A DNA stretch of 64,000 bases from Adhaeribacter soli (GCF_008727925.1 NZ_VTWT01000005.1:327336-391335); one strand, 5' to 3'. Positions 1 through 11,716 are shown, counted from the stretch's first letter. A program made the numbers and translations. Notes: generated by a model not told the origin, from the sequence alone.

Positions 1-88
1 TACTGATTTTATTTGACTTAGTCACTTTTTTGCTTAAAAAAGCTAGCATTTTCTTTTGCGGGGTGTAGATTATCTGGAAAATAATCTC

Positions 89-96
89 TACTTTTG
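89..96 (+). promoter_or_regulatory. Bacteroidota -7 promoter element for tRNA-Arg
   Basis: TACTTTTG fits the Bacteroidota -7 consensus TAnnTTTG and ends 23 bases before the tRNA. No TTTG box is found at the usual 19-20 base spacing upstream, so only half of the promoter is supported. Confidence 0.45.
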
Positions 97-119
97 CTTT
101 CCCTTCGGACAAATACCCC

Positions 120-191
120 GGCCGCGTAGTACAACGGATAGTATGGAAGTTTCCGAAGCTTTTGATTCAGGTTCGATTCCTGACGCGGCCA
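120..191 (+). tRNA. tRNA-Arg (anticodon CCG)
   Basis: A 72-base cloverleaf can be folded. The acceptor stem is GGCCGCG/CGCGGCC, the D stem is at 129-132/141-144, the anticodon stem is 146-150/158-162 and the T stem is TCAGG/CCTGA. The seven-base loop TTCCGAA places CCG at 153-155, which reads the arginine codon CGG. The 3' CCA is not encoded. A strong hairpin terminator follows directly. Confidence 0.93.
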
Positions 192-200
192 CTCATAACA

Positions 201-237
201 AAAAAGCCCTTCTGCCTGCTGCTGAAGGGCTTTTTTG
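201..237 (+). terminator. Rho-independent terminator after tRNA-Arg
   Basis: AAGCCCTTC and GAAGGGCTT form a 9-bp stem around a short loop, followed by a run of six T. It ends the tRNA-Arg transcript. Confidence 0.85.
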
Positions 238-369
238 TTATCTTCTCTGTTGAAATTCCCGGTTATTTTTTTCTGTTTTTATAGTTCCTGTGGTTAAAAT
301 TTCGTAGAGTGTTTTAATACCTTTTATTCAACCTTAAAAACTGTCCCTACTGTTTCAACTCGAAATCGT

Positions 370-741
370 ATGAAGAAATTTCTGGAAGTAAATGAAGACA
401 ATATCTTTGAAAAGGATCTGGTAAATAAGTGGATCTCGGATTGTCATAATTCTCTCCGCCCCTGCATTGTGGTCTATTATCATGATGACCTCGCTCATAT
501 TTCGGCTAATATTTCCCACCTATTAAACCTGAACAAATCGGGGTTGCAGGAGGAGCTGAATCGGATAGACCAGGACTTCTTTATGCTGGGTATCGATCAT
601 TTCCATAGCTCCCTGCATTTCTGGAAAGTGAACGATCATAAGTTCACCTTTGATGACATTCCCCGTGATAAAGCCTTAGTAGCTGCTCATAAGATTTATG
701 ATATTCTGGAACGAAGGATCAGGGATTTAGAACTGAAATAA
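370..741 (+). CDS. Uncharacterised 123-residue protein
   Basis: I do not recognise this family. The reading frame opens at an ATG 132 bases after the tRNA terminator and codes a soluble, mixed-charge protein without a signal peptide or membrane segment. Its middle (about residues 45-85) is rich in His and Asp, including YYHDDLAH and GIDHFHSSLHF, which could in principle bind metal, but no named motif is present. The last third looks helical and ends in charged residues. It stands alone on the plus strand, facing the end of the rpoBC operon. Codon use looks ordinary for the window, so it is probably a real gene. Confidence 0.6.
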   Translation: MKKFLEVNEDNIFEKDLVNKWISDCHNSLRPCIVVYYHDDLAHISANISHLLNLNKSGLQEELNRIDQDFFMLGIDHFHSSLHFWKVNDHKFTFDDIPRDKALVAAHKIYDILERRIRDLELK

Positions 742-1024
742 AAGGCTTATTGCTCTTTTACCTTTATTTAAATTCCATTTATCATTGAATTATCTGGTAT
801 AAAGCCCCTACCCTGTTCTGTTCCCTGACAGAATTTAAATTTCTAGTTTCAGCAGGTTGAATCTGGATATTAGTTCTACCGGAGGACAGAACCTGTAGTT
901 GTAAATCACAAGATTCTTTCAGAATGACAGGAAGGTGAGCATGTAATCTGGTAAAATCAGGGATCCTTAACTCTTCCACTTACCCCTATATGTAAAGAAT
1001 ACGCGAAAGCGCTACCATTTTAAA
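742..1024. other. Intergenic stretch with no recognised gene
   Basis: The space between the 123-residue protein and the terminator of the rpoC operon holds a short minus-strand frame (782-979) with no recognisable similarity or initiation context, which I do not call as a gene. The motif TACCATTTTAAA at 1013-1024 recurs at two other gene ends in the window. Confidence 0.4.
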
Positions 1025-1062
1025 ACAAAAAGTCCCGGCTGAAACAACCGGGACTTTTTTAT
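1025..1062 (-). terminator. Terminator of the rpoB-rpoC-DUF3467 operon
   Basis: AAAGTCCCGG and CCGGGACTTT form a GC-rich stem with a nine-base loop, flanked by A and T runs on both sides. It lies 24 bases beyond the stop of the DUF3467 gene and can act on minus-strand transcripts, and possibly in both directions. Confidence 0.85.
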
Positions 1063-1085
1063 GGGATTTTAATACTGTTTATAGG

Positions 1086-1409
1086 TTAAGCTTCGCCAAC
1101 GGTACCTCCGAAGTTCATCGGAAAGCTGGGAAACTCCTGGGTCTGTTTGATGGCGCCAAAGCTGGCTTCGTAGCGCTCAATGTTTTCGTTGAGCGCGGTC
1201 AGCAACCGTTTTGCGTGTTCCGGCGTGATCACGATCCGGGCTTTTACTTTCGCTTTCGGAATACCCGGCATCAGCCGGATAAAATCGATCACGAATTCGG
1301 AGCTCGAATGGGCGATCATGGCCAGGTTCGCAAACTCGCCTTCGGCAATTTCTTCCGAAAGCTCGATGTTGATCTGGTTCGGCTGCTGGTCCTTTGCTTT
1401 ATCTGCCAT
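1086..1409 (-). CDS. DUF3467 domain protein, last gene of the rpoBC operon
   Basis: This 107-residue soluble protein matches the DUF3467 family, found next to rpoC in many Bacteroidota. Its function is unknown. The start is taken at the ATG at 1409 (MADKAKDQQPNQ) rather than a longer frame reaching 1463, because the longer version would run inside rpoC and the ATG at 1409 follows the rpoC stop by a single base. The sequence AGGAAAGA just upstream, which overlaps the rpoC stop, may help translational coupling. The core (about residues 14-90) contains the family pattern of a beta strand, the segment FANLAMIAHSSSEFVIDF, and a helix that carries the HAKRLLTALNENIERYE stretch. The strict linkage to rpoC suggests a role tied to RNA polymerase or to expression of this operon, which is inference only. 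Confidence 0.85.
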   Translation of the reverse strand: MADKAKDQQPNQINIELSEEIAEGEFANLAMIAHSSSEFVIDFIRLMPGIPKAKVKARIVITPEHAKRLLTALNENIERYEASFGAIKQTQEFPSFPMNFGGTVGEA

Positions 1410-1410
1410 C

Positions 1411-4400
1411 TTATCTTTCCTGTAATTCGCGTTGACGGGCGGATGTCTGACGTTTCGACTCAACCAGGTTGTCGTACTCCTCTTTCGAGCCTACGATCAG
1501 CTTGGTATACTCGCGTAAGCCAGTACCGGCCGGGATCAGGTGACCAACAATTACGTTCTCTTTCAAACCTAACAGTTCGTCGGCCTTGCCGCGGATAGCC
1601 GCTTCGCTCAGTACCTTGGTAGTTTCCTGGAAGGAAGCTGCGGAGATAAAGCTTTGCGTACCCAAGGAAGCCTGTGTAATACCCTGCAGCGTAGGACGGG
1701 AAACGGCCGGCGATGCATCGCGAACGGTTACTAAACGTAAGTCGCGGCGACGTAAGCTGGAGTTCTCGTCACGTAAACGGCGGGCGGTTACGATCTGACC
1801 AGGTTTCAGGTTGGTTGAATCACCGGCATCTTCCACTACTTTCATATCGATAATCATATCATTTTCTTCCATGAAAGTAACTTTATCGATTACCTGGTGC
1901 TCCAGGAACGAAGTATCACCGGCATCCAGGATCACCACTTTCTGCATCATCTGGCGAACTACCACCTCAATGTGCTTATCGTTGATCTTCACACCCTGCA
2001 GACGGTAAACTTCCTGGATCTCGTTCACCAGGTACTCCTGCACGGCACCCGGACCCTGAATGTTCAGGATGTCGGTTGGCGTGATGGCACCGTCGGATAA
2101 CGGCATACCGGCACGGATGAAGTCGTTGTCCTGAACCAGGATGTGCTTGGAAAGCGGCACCATGTATTTCTTCTTCACACCGTCTTTCGACTCGATGAAG
2201 ATCTCACGGTTACCACGTTTCACACCACCGTAGGTTACCACACCGTCGATCTCGGACACAACAGCCGGGTTAGACGGGTTACGCGCTTCGAATAATTCGG
2301 TAACGCGTGGCAGACCACCTGTAATATCGCGGGTTTTACCAATGGCACGCGGGATCTTAACCAGGATCTGACCAGCTTTGATCTTCTCAGCGTCATCCAC
2401 TACAATGTGGGCGCCTACCGGAATGTTGTAACCTTTCGGTTCGCCATTCTTGGCAACCACCACAATGGCAGGGTTCTGGGTCTTATCTTTGGTTTCGATA
2501 ATAACCTTCTCACGGTGACCGGTCTGCTCATCAGATTCCTCGCGGTAAGTAATACCTTCCACGATGGCATCGTACTGAACCGTACCGTCGAACTCGGAAA
2601 GGATAACCGCGTTGTACGGATCCCAGTTGCAAAGCTCCTGGCCTTTCTCGATGGTCTGACCGTTCTGCACCAGCAGGAAGGAACCATAAGGTACGTGGTT
2701 GGAAATAAGAACGCGGTTGGTGCCCGGCTCCATGATCTTCACCTCGCCTGAACGGCCCATTACTACCTGTACCGGATCGCCTTCGTTGTTGATGGTATCT
2801 AAGGTACGAACATCTTCATACTCTATAACCCCGGCAAACTTGGCACGGATGGAAGCATCTACCGCAATGTTAGAGGCAGTACCACCCACGTGGAAAGTAC
2901 GGAGCGTTAACTGAGTACCTGGTTCACCGATAGACTGGGCAGCGATTACACCTACTGCTTCACCTTTCTGAACCATGCGGCCCGAAGCCAGGTTACGGCC
3001 GTAGCATTTCGCACAGATACCGCGCTTGGTTTCGCAAGTCAGTACCGAACGGATCTCCACGGTCTCGATAGAAGTTGCTTCTACGCGACGGGTGATCTCT
3101 TCGGTGATCTCGTTACCAGCTTCCAGGATAATTTCACCGGTGATCGGATCGATGATATCGTGCACGTTATTACGGCCCAGGATACGCTCAGACAGTGATT
3201 CCACGATGTCTTCGTTATCTTTCAGCGCGCTTACTTCCAGACCACGCAACGTACCGCAATCGGTTTCGTTTACGATCACGTCCTGAGAAACGTCTACCAG
3301 ACGACGGGTCAGGTAACCCGCATCCGCCGTTTTAAGAGCCGTATCCGCAAGACCTTTACGCGCACCGTGGGTAGAGATGAAGTACTCGATTACGTCCAGA
3401 CCTTCCTTGAAGTTAGAAAGGATCGGGTTTTCGATAATTTCACCTACCGAACCTTGCAGGGATTTCTGAGGCTTAGCCATCAGACCCCGCATACCGCCTA
3501 ACTGACGGATCTGCTCTCTCGAACCACGCGCACCGGAGTGCATCATCATGTAGATCGAGTTGAAGCCCTGGTCGTGTTTCTCCAGACGGCCCATCAGGGT
3601 TTCGGTGATCTGGTTGTTGATACGCGTCCAGATATCGATTACCTGGTTGTAACGTTCGTTATCCGTAATCAGACCCATCGAGTAGTTCGCCCAAACAGCA
3701 TCTACGTCTTTCTTGGCCTGTTCTACCAGGATGTCTTTCTCTTTCGGAATAACGATATCGCCAAGACCCATAGACAGACCGCCTTTGAAAGCTGACTGGA
3801 AACCTAAGGTTTTGATATCGTCGAGGAACTGAGCTGTACGCGCCATACCCGTTGCCTTGAACACGCGGGAAATGATCTGCTGCAGTTTCTTTTTCGTTAA
3901 AAGTTCGTCTACGAAACCAACTTCTTCCGGCACGAACTGGTTGAACAGCACGCGGCCGGCAACAGTTTCGATCACGCGAACGACATGGTTTCCGTTTTCG
4001 TCAACATCTTTGGTTCTTACTTTAATGTAAGCCTGCTTCGAAAGTTTACCTTCGTTTATCGCGATAATAACTTCCTCCGGAGAGTAGAACGTCATGCCTT
4101 CGCCCGGAATTACTTCGGTTTCGGTAGTACGTTTTCCTTTGGTTACATAATACAAACCAAGAACCATGTCCTGAGATGGTACCGCAATTGGCGCACCGTT
4201 GGCAGGGTTCAGGATGTTGTGCGACGCCAACATTAACATAGAGGCTTCCAGAATTGCTGCAGGTCCTAGTGGAACGTGCACCGCCATCTGGTCACCGTCA
4301 AAGTCGGCGTTGAATGCCGTACACACAAGCGGGTGTAACTGAATAGCTTTACCCTCGATCAGGCGCGGCTGGAAAGCCTGAATACCTAATCTGTGGAGCG

Positions 4401-5724
4401 TAGGAGCACGGTTCAGCAGAACCGGGTGACCTTTCAGTACATTTTCCAGGATATCCCAAACCACCGCATCTTTCCGGTCTACGATCTTCTTGGCAGATTT
4501 TACCGTTTTCACGATACCGCGCTCGATCAGTTTACGAATAATGAATGGTTTGAAAAGCTCAGCCGCCATGTTCTTAGGCAGACCGCACTCGTGCAGTTTC
4601 AATTCAGGACCTACCACGATAACCGAACGACCAGAGTAGTCAACACGCTTACCTAATAAGTTCTGACGGAAACGGCCTTGCTTACCTTTCAGCATATCTG
4701 ATAAGGATTTCAGGGCACGGTTACCTTCGGCACGAACCGCGTTCACTTTACGGGAGTTGTCGAACAGAGAGTCAACCGCTTCCTGAAGCATACGCTTCTC
4801 ATTTCGAAGAATTACTTCCGGCGCTTTGATCTCGATCAGACGCTTCAGACGGTTATTACGGATAATAACGCGACGGTAAAGGTCATTTAAGTCGGAAGTA
4901 GCGAAACGGCCGCCATCCAGAGGAACAAGCGGACGTAATTCCGGTGGAATAACCGGCACCATGCGGATAACCATCCACTCGGGCTTGTTCTCTACACGGG
5001 TTGCCGCATCACGGAACGCTTCCACTACGCGAAGACGCTTTAAAGCATCGGCTTTCCGTTGCTGGGAAGTTTCGTGGGCAGCAGAGTAACGCAATTCGTA
5101 AGAAAGATCATCCAGGTTCAGACGCTCCAACAGCATGTTCAGCGCATCGGCACCCATACGCGCGATAAACTTGTTCGGATCGTTATTATCCAGCATCTGG
5201 TTTTCGCGCGGCAGTTTGTCGATCATGTCCAGGTACTCGTCTTCGGTCAGGAAGTCCAGCGTGTTCACGCCGTCTTCTGCCAGAATACCCGGCTGTACTA
5301 CTACATACCGCTCGTAATAAATGATCTGATCCAGTTTCTTCGTTGGAAGACCTAATAAGTAACCGATCTTGTTCGGCAGAGATTTGAAGTACCAGATGTG
5401 GGCAACCGGCACTACGAGCTCAATGTGGCCCATACGCTCCCGGCGTACTTTCTTCTCGGTAACTTCCACGCCGCAACGGTCGCAAATGATGCCTTTGTAA
5501 CGAATTCTTTTATATTTTCCGCAGTGACATTCCCAGTCTTTAACCGGACCAAAGATACGCTCGCAGAACAGACCGCCCATTTCGGGCTTGTACGTACGAT
5601 AGTTAATGGTTTCCGGCTTGGTTACCTCACCGTTCGAACGCTCCAGAATAGATTCCGGAGAGGCCAGGCTGATGGTAACTTTGGAGAAGTCCTGATTTAA
5701 TTTTTTTGTTTTTGCAAACGCCAT
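1411..5724 (-). CDS. rpoC: DNA-directed RNA polymerase subunit beta'
   Basis: This 1437-residue protein is the catalytic beta' subunit of RNA polymerase. The N-terminal zinc ribbon is visible as Cys66, Cys68, Cys81 and Cys84, and the active-site motif NADFDGDQM, whose three Asp bind the catalytic magnesium, lies near residue 460. A second zinc cluster ([11 protein letters not shown]) lies in the last third, close to the trigger loop sequence. Length is usual for Bacteroidota beta', which carry a lineage insertion compared with short forms. The start ATG at 5724 gives [16 protein letters not shown], the normal N terminus of the phylum. It follows rpoB with a 147-base gap and precedes a DUF3467 gene with a one-base gap, so all three are probably one transcript. 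Nothing is truncated. Confidence 0.99.
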   Translation of the reverse strand: MAFAKTKKLNQDFSKVTISLASPESILERSNGEVTKPETINYRTYKPEMGGLFCERIFGPVKDWECHCGKYKRIRYKGIICDRCGVEVTEKKVRRERMGHIELVVPVAHIWYFKSLPNKIGYLLGLPTKKLDQIIYYERYVVVQPGILAEDGVNTLDFLTEDEYLDMIDKLPRENQMLDNNDPNKFIARMGADALNMLLERLNLDDLSYELRYSAAHETSQQRKADALKRLRVVEAFRDAATRVENKPEWMVIRMVPVIPPELRPLVPLDGGRFATSDLNDLYRRVIIRNNRLKRLIEIKAPEVILRNEKRMLQEAVDSLFDNSRKVNAVRAEGNRALKSLSDMLKGKQGRFRQNLLGKRVDYSGRSVIVVGPELKLHECGLPKNMAAELFKPFIIRKLIERGIVKTVKSAKKIVDRKDAVVWDILENVLKGHPVLLNRAPTLHRLGIQAFQPRLIEGKAIQLHPLVCTAFNADFDGDQMAVHVPLGPAAILEASMLMLASHNILNPANGAPIAVPSQDMVLGLYYVTKGKRTTETEVIPGEGMTFYSPEEVIIAINEGKLSKQAYIKVRTKDVDENGNHVVRVIETVAGRVLFNQFVPEEVGFVDELLTKKKLQQIISRVFKATGMARTAQFLDDIKTLGFQSAFKGGLSMGLGDIVIPKEKDILVEQAKKDVDAVWANYSMGLITDNERYNQVIDIWTRINNQITETLMGRLEKHDQGFNSIYMMMHSGARGSREQIRQLGGMRGLMAKPQKSLQGSVGEIIENPILSNFKEGLDVIEYFISTHGARKGLADTALKTADAGYLTRRLVDVSQDVIVNETDCGTLRGLEVSALKDNEDIVESLSERILGRNNVHDIIDPITGEIILEAGNEITEEITRRVEATSIETVEIRSVLTCETKRGICAKCYGRNLASGRMVQKGEAVGVIAAQSIGEPGTQLTLRTFHVGGTASNIAVDASIRAKFAGVIEYEDVRTLDTINNEGDPVQVVMGRSGEVKIMEPGTNRVLISNHVPYGSFLLVQNGQTIEKGQELCNWDPYNAVILSEFDGTVQYDAIVEGITYREESDEQTGHREKVIIETKDKTQNPAIVVVAKNGEPKGYNIPVGAHIVVDDAEKIKAGQILVKIPRAIGKTRDITGGLPRVTELFEARNPSNPAVVSEIDGVVTYGGVKRGNREIFIESKDGVKKKYMVPLSKHILVQDNDFIRAGMPLSDGAITPTDILNIQGPGAVQEYLVNEIQEVYRLQGVKINDKHIEVVVRQMMQKVVILDAGDTSFLEHQVIDKVTFMEENDMIIDMKVVEDAGDSTNLKPGQIVTARRLRDENSSLRRRDLRLVTVRDASPAVSRPTLQGITQASLGTQSFISAASFQETTKVLSEAAIRGKADELLGLKENVIVGHLIPAGTGLREYTKLIVGSKEEYDNLVESKRQTSARQRELQER

Positions 5725-5871
5725 TTTTCAGTTTTGAAAATTTTACGATTTGAACACTTGATGGTGGGTTAGTATTGCCGGAAGACTTTTTCAGCCTCCC
5801 GGCATACTGTTTTACCCTGTGCATGCTACCTGACTTTTTCAGGCCGGAAGCATACGGTTTTTCAGCAGTTC

Positions 5872-8800
5872 TTAATCCAGCGTGATCTCTAACGCCAAAC
5901 CTCTTAACTCGTGAATCAATACGTTGAAAGATTCCGGGATATTTGGTTTCGGCAATACGTCGCCTTTTACAATGGCTTCGTATGCTTTGGCACGGCCAAT
6001 AACGTCATCGGATTTCACGGTTAAGATCTCCTGCAGCACGTTCGAAGCACCGAAAGCCTCGAGCGCCCAAACCTCCATCTCACCGAAACGCTGACCACCG
6101 AACTGGGCTTTACCACCCAATGGCTGCTGCGTGATGAGTGAGTACGGTCCGATTGAACGGGCGTGCATTTTATCATCAACTAAGTGTCCTAATTTCAGCA
6201 TGTATATTACCCCTACAGTTACCGGTTGGTCGAAGCGATCGCCTGACAGACCATCGAACAGGTAAGAACGTCCCCAATCCGGTAAACCGGCTTCGGTAAG
6301 TTCAGCGGCAACCTGGTCTTCCGTGGCACCATCGAAGATCGGAGTAGCGTATTTGCGGCCCAGTTTTAAACCAGCCCAGCCCAATACGGTTTCGTAGATC
6401 TGACCGATGTTCATACGCGAAGGTACACCAAGCGGGTTAAGCACGATGTCCATTGGCGTACCGTCTTCCAGGAACGGCATGTCTTCTTCCCGCACGATAC
6501 GGGCAACCACACCCTTGTTACCGTGACGACCTGCCATCTTATCACCTACTTTCAGCTTACGCTTCTTGGCAATATAAACTTTGGCAAGCTGCACGATACC
6601 GGCTGGTAACTCGTCGCCAACTTCCAGCGTGAACCGGTCGCGTTTGAAACGGGCCGAGATCGTGTTGCGGCGCTTGGTGTAGTTTTTCACCAGTTGCAGC
6701 AACATGCTGTTCGTATGGTCGTCGTTCGTCCAGTTTTCCAGGATCAGGTCCTTGAACAAGGTAACTTCTTCCGGAACGGCGTAGTTGCTTTCGTCTTTGT
6801 AAGGGTTCTTATCCGGGAACAGGTTCTCAGAAATGTTCTTTCTTGAGAATTTCACGCCTTTCGACATGATCTCGTCGCCGAACTTATGCTTGATGCCCTG
6901 AGAAGTTTTGCCGTCGAGCAAAGCTGTCAGTTTTTCAATCATAATGCCCTTTACCGCGCGAAGTTCGCTGTTGTAACGGGCTTTTAATTCTTCCACTTCC
7001 TTCTTAGACTTGGCCCGAAGGTTTTTGTCTTTTTTAGGACGGGAGAACAGTTTTGTATCGATTACCACACCGTTCAGGGATGGCGGTGCTTTAAGCGAGG
7101 CATCCTTCACGTCGCCGGCTTTATCGCCGAAGATCGCACGAAGCAGTTTTTCTTCCGGAGTCGGATCCGTTTCGCCCTTAGGCGTGATCTTACCGATCAG
7201 GATATCGCCTTCACGCACTTCCGCACCTTCACGGATGATACCGTTCTCATCGAGGTTACGAACTGCTTCTTCCGAAACGTTCGGGATCTCAGAAGTAAGT
7301 TCTTCTTCACCGCGTTTTGTTTCACGAACTTCAAGCTCGAATTCTTCGATGTGGATAGAAGTAAATACGTCGTCGCGCACAACTTTCTCGGAGATTACAA
7401 TAGCATCCTCGAAGTTGTAACCCTGCCACGGCATGAACGCTACCTGTAAGTTACGGCCCAGTGCAAGTTCGCCCTGGTTTGTTGCGTAACCTTCGCAAAG
7501 CGCCTGGCCTTTCTCAACGCGCTGACCTTTGTAAACGATCGGCGTTAAGTTGATACAAGTATCCTGGTTGGTGCGACGGAATTTGATCAGGTCGTAAGTC
7601 ACTAACTCAGCATCGAAGGAAACAAGTTTGTCATCTTCGGTTAAGTCGTAACGAACAACAATTTTATCAGCATCTACAAAAGCAATCTCACCGGTACCTT
7701 CGGCTACAACCAAAGCACGGGAGTCGATAGCAGCGCGTTCTTCAAGACCGGTACCAACAATTGGCGCCTGCGGCTTAACTAACGGTACTGCCTGACGCTG
7801 CATGTTCGAGCCCATCAAGGCACGGTTAGCATCGTCATGCTCAAGGAAAGGAATCATGGAAGCGGCCACCGATACGATCTGGTTTGGCGCTACGTCCATG
7901 TAGGTATAGGTTTCACCTGGTTCAACCGGGAAGTCACCTTCGAAACGGCCTTTTACGCGGTCTGCCAGGAAATTACCTTTATCATCGATCCGGGCGTTTG
8001 CCTGGGCAATGTGGTGGGTATCTTCTTCTTCGGCAGTTAAGTATTTCACCGGGGTTTCCAGATCAACTTTACCGCCGGATACCGTACGATAAGGAGTTTC
8101 GATGAAACCCATTCCGTTCACGCGGGCGTGTACGCAAAGGGAAGAAATCAGACCGATGTTCGGACCTTCCGGGGTTTCGATGGTACACAGACGACCGTAG
8201 TGGGTGTAGTGAACGTCACGAACCTCGAAACCGGCACGCTCACGGGAAAGACCGCCTGGCCCTAATGCAGATACACGACGTTTGTGCGTGATCTCTGCCA
8301 GCGGGTTGGTCTGGTCCATGAACTGCGATAACTGGTTGGTACCGAAGAACGAGTTGATTACCGAAGAAAGCGTACGCGCGTTGATCAGGTCAACCGGTTT
8401 GAATTCTTCGTTATCGCGCACGTTCATACGCTCCTTAATGGTACGCGCCATACGGGCAAGACCTACACCAAACTGGGCATAAAGCTGCTCGCCAACGGTA
8501 CGCACGCGACGGTTGCTTAAGTGGTCAATATCATCCACTACCGCTTTGGAATTGATCAGACCGATCAGGTATTTCACGATCAGGACGATATCTTCGTTGG
8601 TAAGCACCTTGGCTTCCCAGTTCTTGTCAAGTCCTAATTTTTTGTTGATTCTGTAACGACCTACATCACCTAAATCGTAACGTTTGTCGGAGAAGAACAG
8701 CTTCTGGATAATATCGCGAGCCGTTTCTACGTCTGGTGCTTCCGTATTCCGGAGCTGACGGTAGATCTGCTCAACCGCTTCCTGCTCGGAGTTGGAATTA

Positions 8801-9744
8801 TCTTTCTGAAGCGTATTGTAGATAATAGTATAATCAGCGATGTTGATGTTTTCGCGGTGAACAATTACCGTTTTAACACCAGAATCGATAATGGTTTCGA
8901 TGTCTTCATCCGTAATTTCCATGTCGCGTTCCAGCAACACTTCGTTACGGTCGATAGAAACTACCTCACCGGTATCTTCGTCCACGAAATCTTCCGTCCA
9001 GGTTCTCAGAACCCGGGCAGCTAATTTGCGGCCTACTGCTTTCTTAAGGGTTTTCTTATCGGCTTTCAGTTCTTCCGACAAGCCGAATAAGTCTAAGATA
9101 TCCTTATCTGTTCCGTAACCGATAGCACGTAATAGCGTGGTAACCGGGAATTTCTTCTTACGGTCGATGTACGCATACATTACGTTGTTTACGTCGGTAG
9201 CGAACTCGATCCAGGAACCTTTGAAAGGAATGATACGGGCAGAGTACAATTTCGTACCGTTGGTATGCTTGCTCTGGGCAAAGAACACACCCGGGGAACG
9301 GTGCAGCTGCGAAACAATAACGCGCTCAGCACCGTTGATCACGAAAGAGCCTTTTTCGGTCATGTACGGGATATTACCCAGGAACACTTCCTGCTCGATC
9401 GTTTCAAAATCTTCGTTGTCCTCATCATTACAGATCAGGCGAAGTTTTGCTTTTAAGGGTACGGAATAAGTTAAGCCCCGGTCGATACACTCGTCTACCG
9501 AATATTTCGGCGGATCGATGTGGTAGTCGATAAACTCCAGAACGAAGTTTTCGCGGGAATCTGAAATGGGAAAATTTTCAGCGAATACCTTAAAGAGACC
9601 TTCATCCGTGCGGTTTTCAGCCGCGGTTTCTAATTGGAAAAAGTCCTGGAAGGATTGTAGCTGAACATCTAAAAAGTCCGGGTAATCAATTACCTTTTTG
9701 ATGGAAGCGAAATTGATCCGCTCATCGGTTCTGTTTTTAGCCAA
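5872..9744 (-). CDS. rpoB: DNA-directed RNA polymerase subunit beta
   Basis: This 1290-residue protein is the beta subunit of RNA polymerase. The rifampicin-binding region is intact and wild-type in type: [31 protein letters not shown] and [15 protein letters not shown] follow one another, with the usual Asp, His and Ser positions that mutate in resistant strains all in the sensitive state. The C-terminal clamp region with the [20 protein letters not shown] sequence, which contacts beta', is also complete. It lies between rplL and rpoC. The 294-base gap to rplL holds several hairpins that may control how much transcription continues into rpoBC. Confidence 0.99.
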   Translation of the reverse strand: MAKNRTDERINFASIKKVIDYPDFLDVQLQSFQDFFQLETAAENRTDEGLFKVFAENFPISDSRENFVLEFIDYHIDPPKYSVDECIDRGLTYSVPLKAKLRLICNDEDNEDFETIEQEVFLGNIPYMTEKGSFVINGAERVIVSQLHRSPGVFFAQSKHTNGTKLYSARIIPFKGSWIEFATDVNNVMYAYIDRKKKFPVTTLLRAIGYGTDKDILDLFGLSEELKADKKTLKKAVGRKLAARVLRTWTEDFVDEDTGEVVSIDRNEVLLERDMEITDEDIETIIDSGVKTVIVHRENINIADYTIIYNTLQKDNSNSEQEAVEQIYRQLRNTEAPDVETARDIIQKLFFSDKRYDLGDVGRYRINKKLGLDKNWEAKVLTNEDIVLIVKYLIGLINSKAVVDDIDHLSNRRVRTVGEQLYAQFGVGLARMARTIKERMNVRDNEEFKPVDLINARTLSSVINSFFGTNQLSQFMDQTNPLAEITHKRRVSALGPGGLSRERAGFEVRDVHYTHYGRLCTIETPEGPNIGLISSLCVHARVNGMGFIETPYRTVSGGKVDLETPVKYLTAEEEDTHHIAQANARIDDKGNFLADRVKGRFEGDFPVEPGETYTYMDVAPNQIVSVAASMIPFLEHDDANRALMGSNMQRQAVPLVKPQAPIVGTGLEERAAIDSRALVVAEGTGEIAFVDADKIVVRYDLTEDDKLVSFDAELVTYDLIKFRRTNQDTCINLTPIVYKGQRVEKGQALCEGYATNQGELALGRNLQVAFMPWQGYNFEDAIVISEKVVRDDVFTSIHIEEFELEVRETKRGEEELTSEIPNVSEEAVRNLDENGIIREGAEVREGDILIGKITPKGETDPTPEEKLLRAIFGDKAGDVKDASLKAPPSLNGVVIDTKLFSRPKKDKNLRAKSKKEVEELKARYNSELRAVKGIMIEKLTALLDGKTSQGIKHKFGDEIMSKGVKFSRKNISENLFPDKNPYKDESNYAVPEEVTLFKDLILENWTNDDHTNSMLLQLVKNYTKRRNTISARFKRDRFTLEVGDELPAGIVQLAKVYIAKKRKLKVGDKMAGRHGNKGVVARIVREEDMPFLEDGTPMDIVLNPLGVPSRMNIGQIYETVLGWAGLKLGRKYATPIFDGATEDQVAAELTEAGLPDWGRSYLFDGLSGDRFDQPVTVGVIYMLKLGHLVDDKMHARSIGPYSLITQQPLGGKAQFGGQRFGEMEVWALEAFGASNVLQEILTVKSDDVIGRAKAYEAIVKGDVLPKPNIPESFNVLIHELRGLALEITLD

Positions 9745-9904
9745 TGGTTAAAAATTTAAATGTTTCAGTTAAATTCTTTTTTCTTGCCGGTCTCGAGCCT
9801 GGCAAATAATTGGCACCTCAAACTATTCGGAAATCACTGACTCACTAACCGGGAAAACTCCTGCTTAAAACCCTGTGGTCTTATGTTAAAAAAAGTAATC
9901 CTGC

Positions 9905-10008
9905 GCTCCTCCGAACCGGAGCCCTTTTGCCCGTCGGCAAACCGGTTATTCTATTCAGTAATGTTAATCGGGTACAAACAGGAAAAGACCTGACGAAATG
10001 CCAGGTCT
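9905..10008 (-). promoter_or_regulatory. Structured leader between rplL and rpoB, possible attenuator
   Basis: On the minus strand a hairpin AGACCTG/CAGGTCT (10008-9985) is followed by TTTTCC, resembling a weak terminator. Further down are two more short hairpins, TTGCC/GGCAA (9941-9928) and CTCCG/CGGAG (9921-9909). In many bacteria a partial terminator in the rplL-rpoB gap lowers rpoBC output relative to ribosomal protein L7/L12. That role here is inference from position and shape. Confidence 0.5.
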
Positions 10009-10038
10009 AATTCTGTGAATATGGTTACTGGAGGGTAA

Positions 10039-10416
10039 TTATTTTACCTCTACTTCAGCACCAGCTTCTTCTAAAGCTTTCTTTAAAGAATCAGCTTCGT
10101 CTTTAGCAACACCAGCTTTCAGTTCTTTTGGAGCGCCATCTACTAATTCTTTAGCTTCTTTCAGACCTAAGCCAGTAAGTTCTTTTACTAACTTAACTAC
10201 TGCTAACTTAGAAGCACCAGCGTTTTTCAGGATCACATCGAAAGAAGTTTTTTCTTCAACTGCAGCGGCTTCACCACCACCACCGCCAGCCATCATTACA
10301 GGAGCAGCAGCAGCAGGCTCAATGCCGTATTCATCCTTCAGGATAGTAGCTAGTTCATTTACCTCTTTAACAGTTAAATTAACTAACTGCTCTGCGAATG
10401 CTTTCAAATCTGCCAT
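10039..10416 (-). CDS. rplL: 50S ribosomal protein L7/L12
   Basis: This 125-residue acidic protein forms the ribosomal stalk that recruits translation factors. The N-terminal dimerisation helix (residues 1-35), the flexible Ala/Gly hinge ([18 protein letters not shown], about 36-53) and the C-terminal factor-binding domain with [24 protein letters not shown] are all visible. It lies 42 bases downstream of rplJ, the protein that anchors it to the ribosome, in the standard L10-L7/L12-beta-beta' order. Length matches the family. Confidence 0.98.
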   Translation of the reverse strand: MADLKAFAEQLVNLTVKEVNELATILKDEYGIEPAAAAPVMMAGGGGGEAAAVEEKTSFDVILKNAGASKLAVVKLVKELTGLGLKEAKELVDGAPKELKAGVAKDEADSLKKALEEAGAEVEVK

Positions 10417-10458
10417 TTTTATAAAAATTAAAAAGTTATTTATTGATTGATTAAATTG

Positions 10459-11001
10459 TTATTCTTTTTCGGATAAAGTTTTCAGGATACCAGCCAGTTT
10501 GTTGCCGCCGCTTGATAACGCAGAAATAACGTTCTTCGCTGGAGACTGTAACAGACCAATAACTTCGCCAATGAGTTCCTGCTTGGATTTGATCTTGGAT
10601 AAAGTATCCAGATACTCTCCTCCTACAAACAGGTCGCTGTCGATGTATGCGCCTTTGAAAACTGGTTTTGCGATATCTTTCTTACCGTAAGCTTCTTTTT
10701 TGTAGAAGTCCTGCAGTAAACGCGCCGGAGCGCTGCCGCTTTCTGCGGAGAACAGGATACCAGACTGGCCTTTTAAAGCCTTGTCCATTTCGGAAGTATC
10801 AGCACCTAAAGTATCTAAAGCCTTACGGATAAGCGTATTCTTGTAAACTTTGTACTCCATGCCTTTGTCGAAGCAAAGACGACGGAAGCGGTTGATACCG
10901 GCAACGGTCATGCCACCTGCATCGGTGATATAAAAGAAGCTGTTAGAAGCAAATTTCTCTGCCAGCTCCTGTACGATTGCGTGTTTTTCTTCTCTTGTCA
11001 T
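10459..11001 (-). CDS. rplJ: 50S ribosomal protein L10
   Basis: This 180-residue protein binds 23S rRNA and carries the L7/L12 dimers of the ribosomal stalk. The N terminus MTREEKHAIVQELAEKF and the segment KVYKNTLIRKAL, which contacts rRNA, are typical, and the C-terminal helix that holds L7/L12 is complete. It sits 11 bases after rplA and 42 bases before rplL. In well-studied bacteria L10 with L7/L12 represses its own mRNA; no clear operator hairpin could be picked out in the 11-base gap. Confidence 0.97.
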   Translation of the reverse strand: MTREEKHAIVQELAEKFASNSFFYITDAGGMTVAGINRFRRLCFDKGMEYKVYKNTLIRKALDTLGADTSEMDKALKGQSGILFSAESGSAPARLLQDFYKKEAYGKKDIAKPVFKGAYIDSDLFVGGEYLDTLSKIKSKQELIGEVIGLLQSPAKNVISALSSGGNKLAGILKTLSEKE

Positions 11002-11012
11002 TGTCTTCCTTC

Positions 11013-11702
11013 TTAGATTGAGTTCTTGTCAACCGTTACCGCCGGGCTCATGGTGCTGGAAAGGGTTACACTTCTGATGTAAGTACCTTTAGCAGATGAA
11101 GGCTTTAATTTATTTAACGTTGCGATAACTTCGGCAGCGTTTGCAGCAAGCATTTCAGGAGAGAAAGATACTTTACCGATGCTGGTGTGAATGATACCGG
11201 TTTTGTCTACTTTAAAGTCGATCTTACCAGCTTTCACTTCTTTTACCGCTTTGCCAACTTCCGGTGTAACTGTACCGGATTTCGGGTTTGGCATCAGGTT
11301 ACGAGGACCTAAGATACGGCCTAAACGACCTACTTTTGCCATTACAGCCGGCATGGTGATGATCACATCAACATCTGTCCAGCCTTTTTCGATCTTGGCG
11401 ATATAATCGTCCAGACCTACGTAATCAGCGCCAGCATCTTTTGCTTCCTGCTCTTTATCCGGGGTGCAAAGAACCAATACTTTAACTTCTTTACCTGTAC
11501 CGTGTGGTAATGTAACAATACCTCTTACCATCTGGTCTGCTTTCCGTGGGTCAACGCCTAAACGAACGTCGATGTCTACGGAAGCATCGAATTTGGTAAA
11601 AGTAATTTCTTTTACTACACCAGCTGCATCTCCTAAAGAATACTCTTTATTCAAATCAACTTTTGCCAATGCCGCTTTGCGGTTTTTTGTATTTTTAGCC
11701 AT
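11013..11702 (-). CDS. rplA: 50S ribosomal protein L1
   Basis: This 229-residue protein binds the L1 stalk of 23S rRNA and helps release E-site tRNA. Visible family features are the segment [17 protein letters not shown], the signature [30 protein letters not shown] split over about residues 114-143, and the C-terminal [11 protein letters not shown]. It lies 14 bases after rplK and 11 bases before rplJ. L1 is a known autoregulator of the rplKA unit in other bacteria; no operator was identified here. Confidence 0.98.
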   Translation of the reverse strand: MAKNTKNRKAALAKVDLNKEYSLGDAAGVVKEITFTKFDASVDIDVRLGVDPRKADQMVRGIVTLPHGTGKEVKVLVLCTPDKEQEAKDAGADYVGLDDYIAKIEKGWTDVDVIITMPAVMAKVGRLGRILGPRNLMPNPKSGTVTPEVGKAVKEVKAGKIDFKVDKTGIIHTSIGKVSFSPEMLAANAAEVIATLNKLKPSSAKGTYIRSVTLSSTMSPAVTVDKNSI

Positions 11703-11716
11703 TTCTACCTTTCTGA

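Noticed and set aside
1215..5700. Many plus-strand open frames opposite rpoC and rpoB
   Set aside because: They lie wholly within conserved minus-strand genes, have no similarity or promoter, and arise from GC-rich antisense codons.
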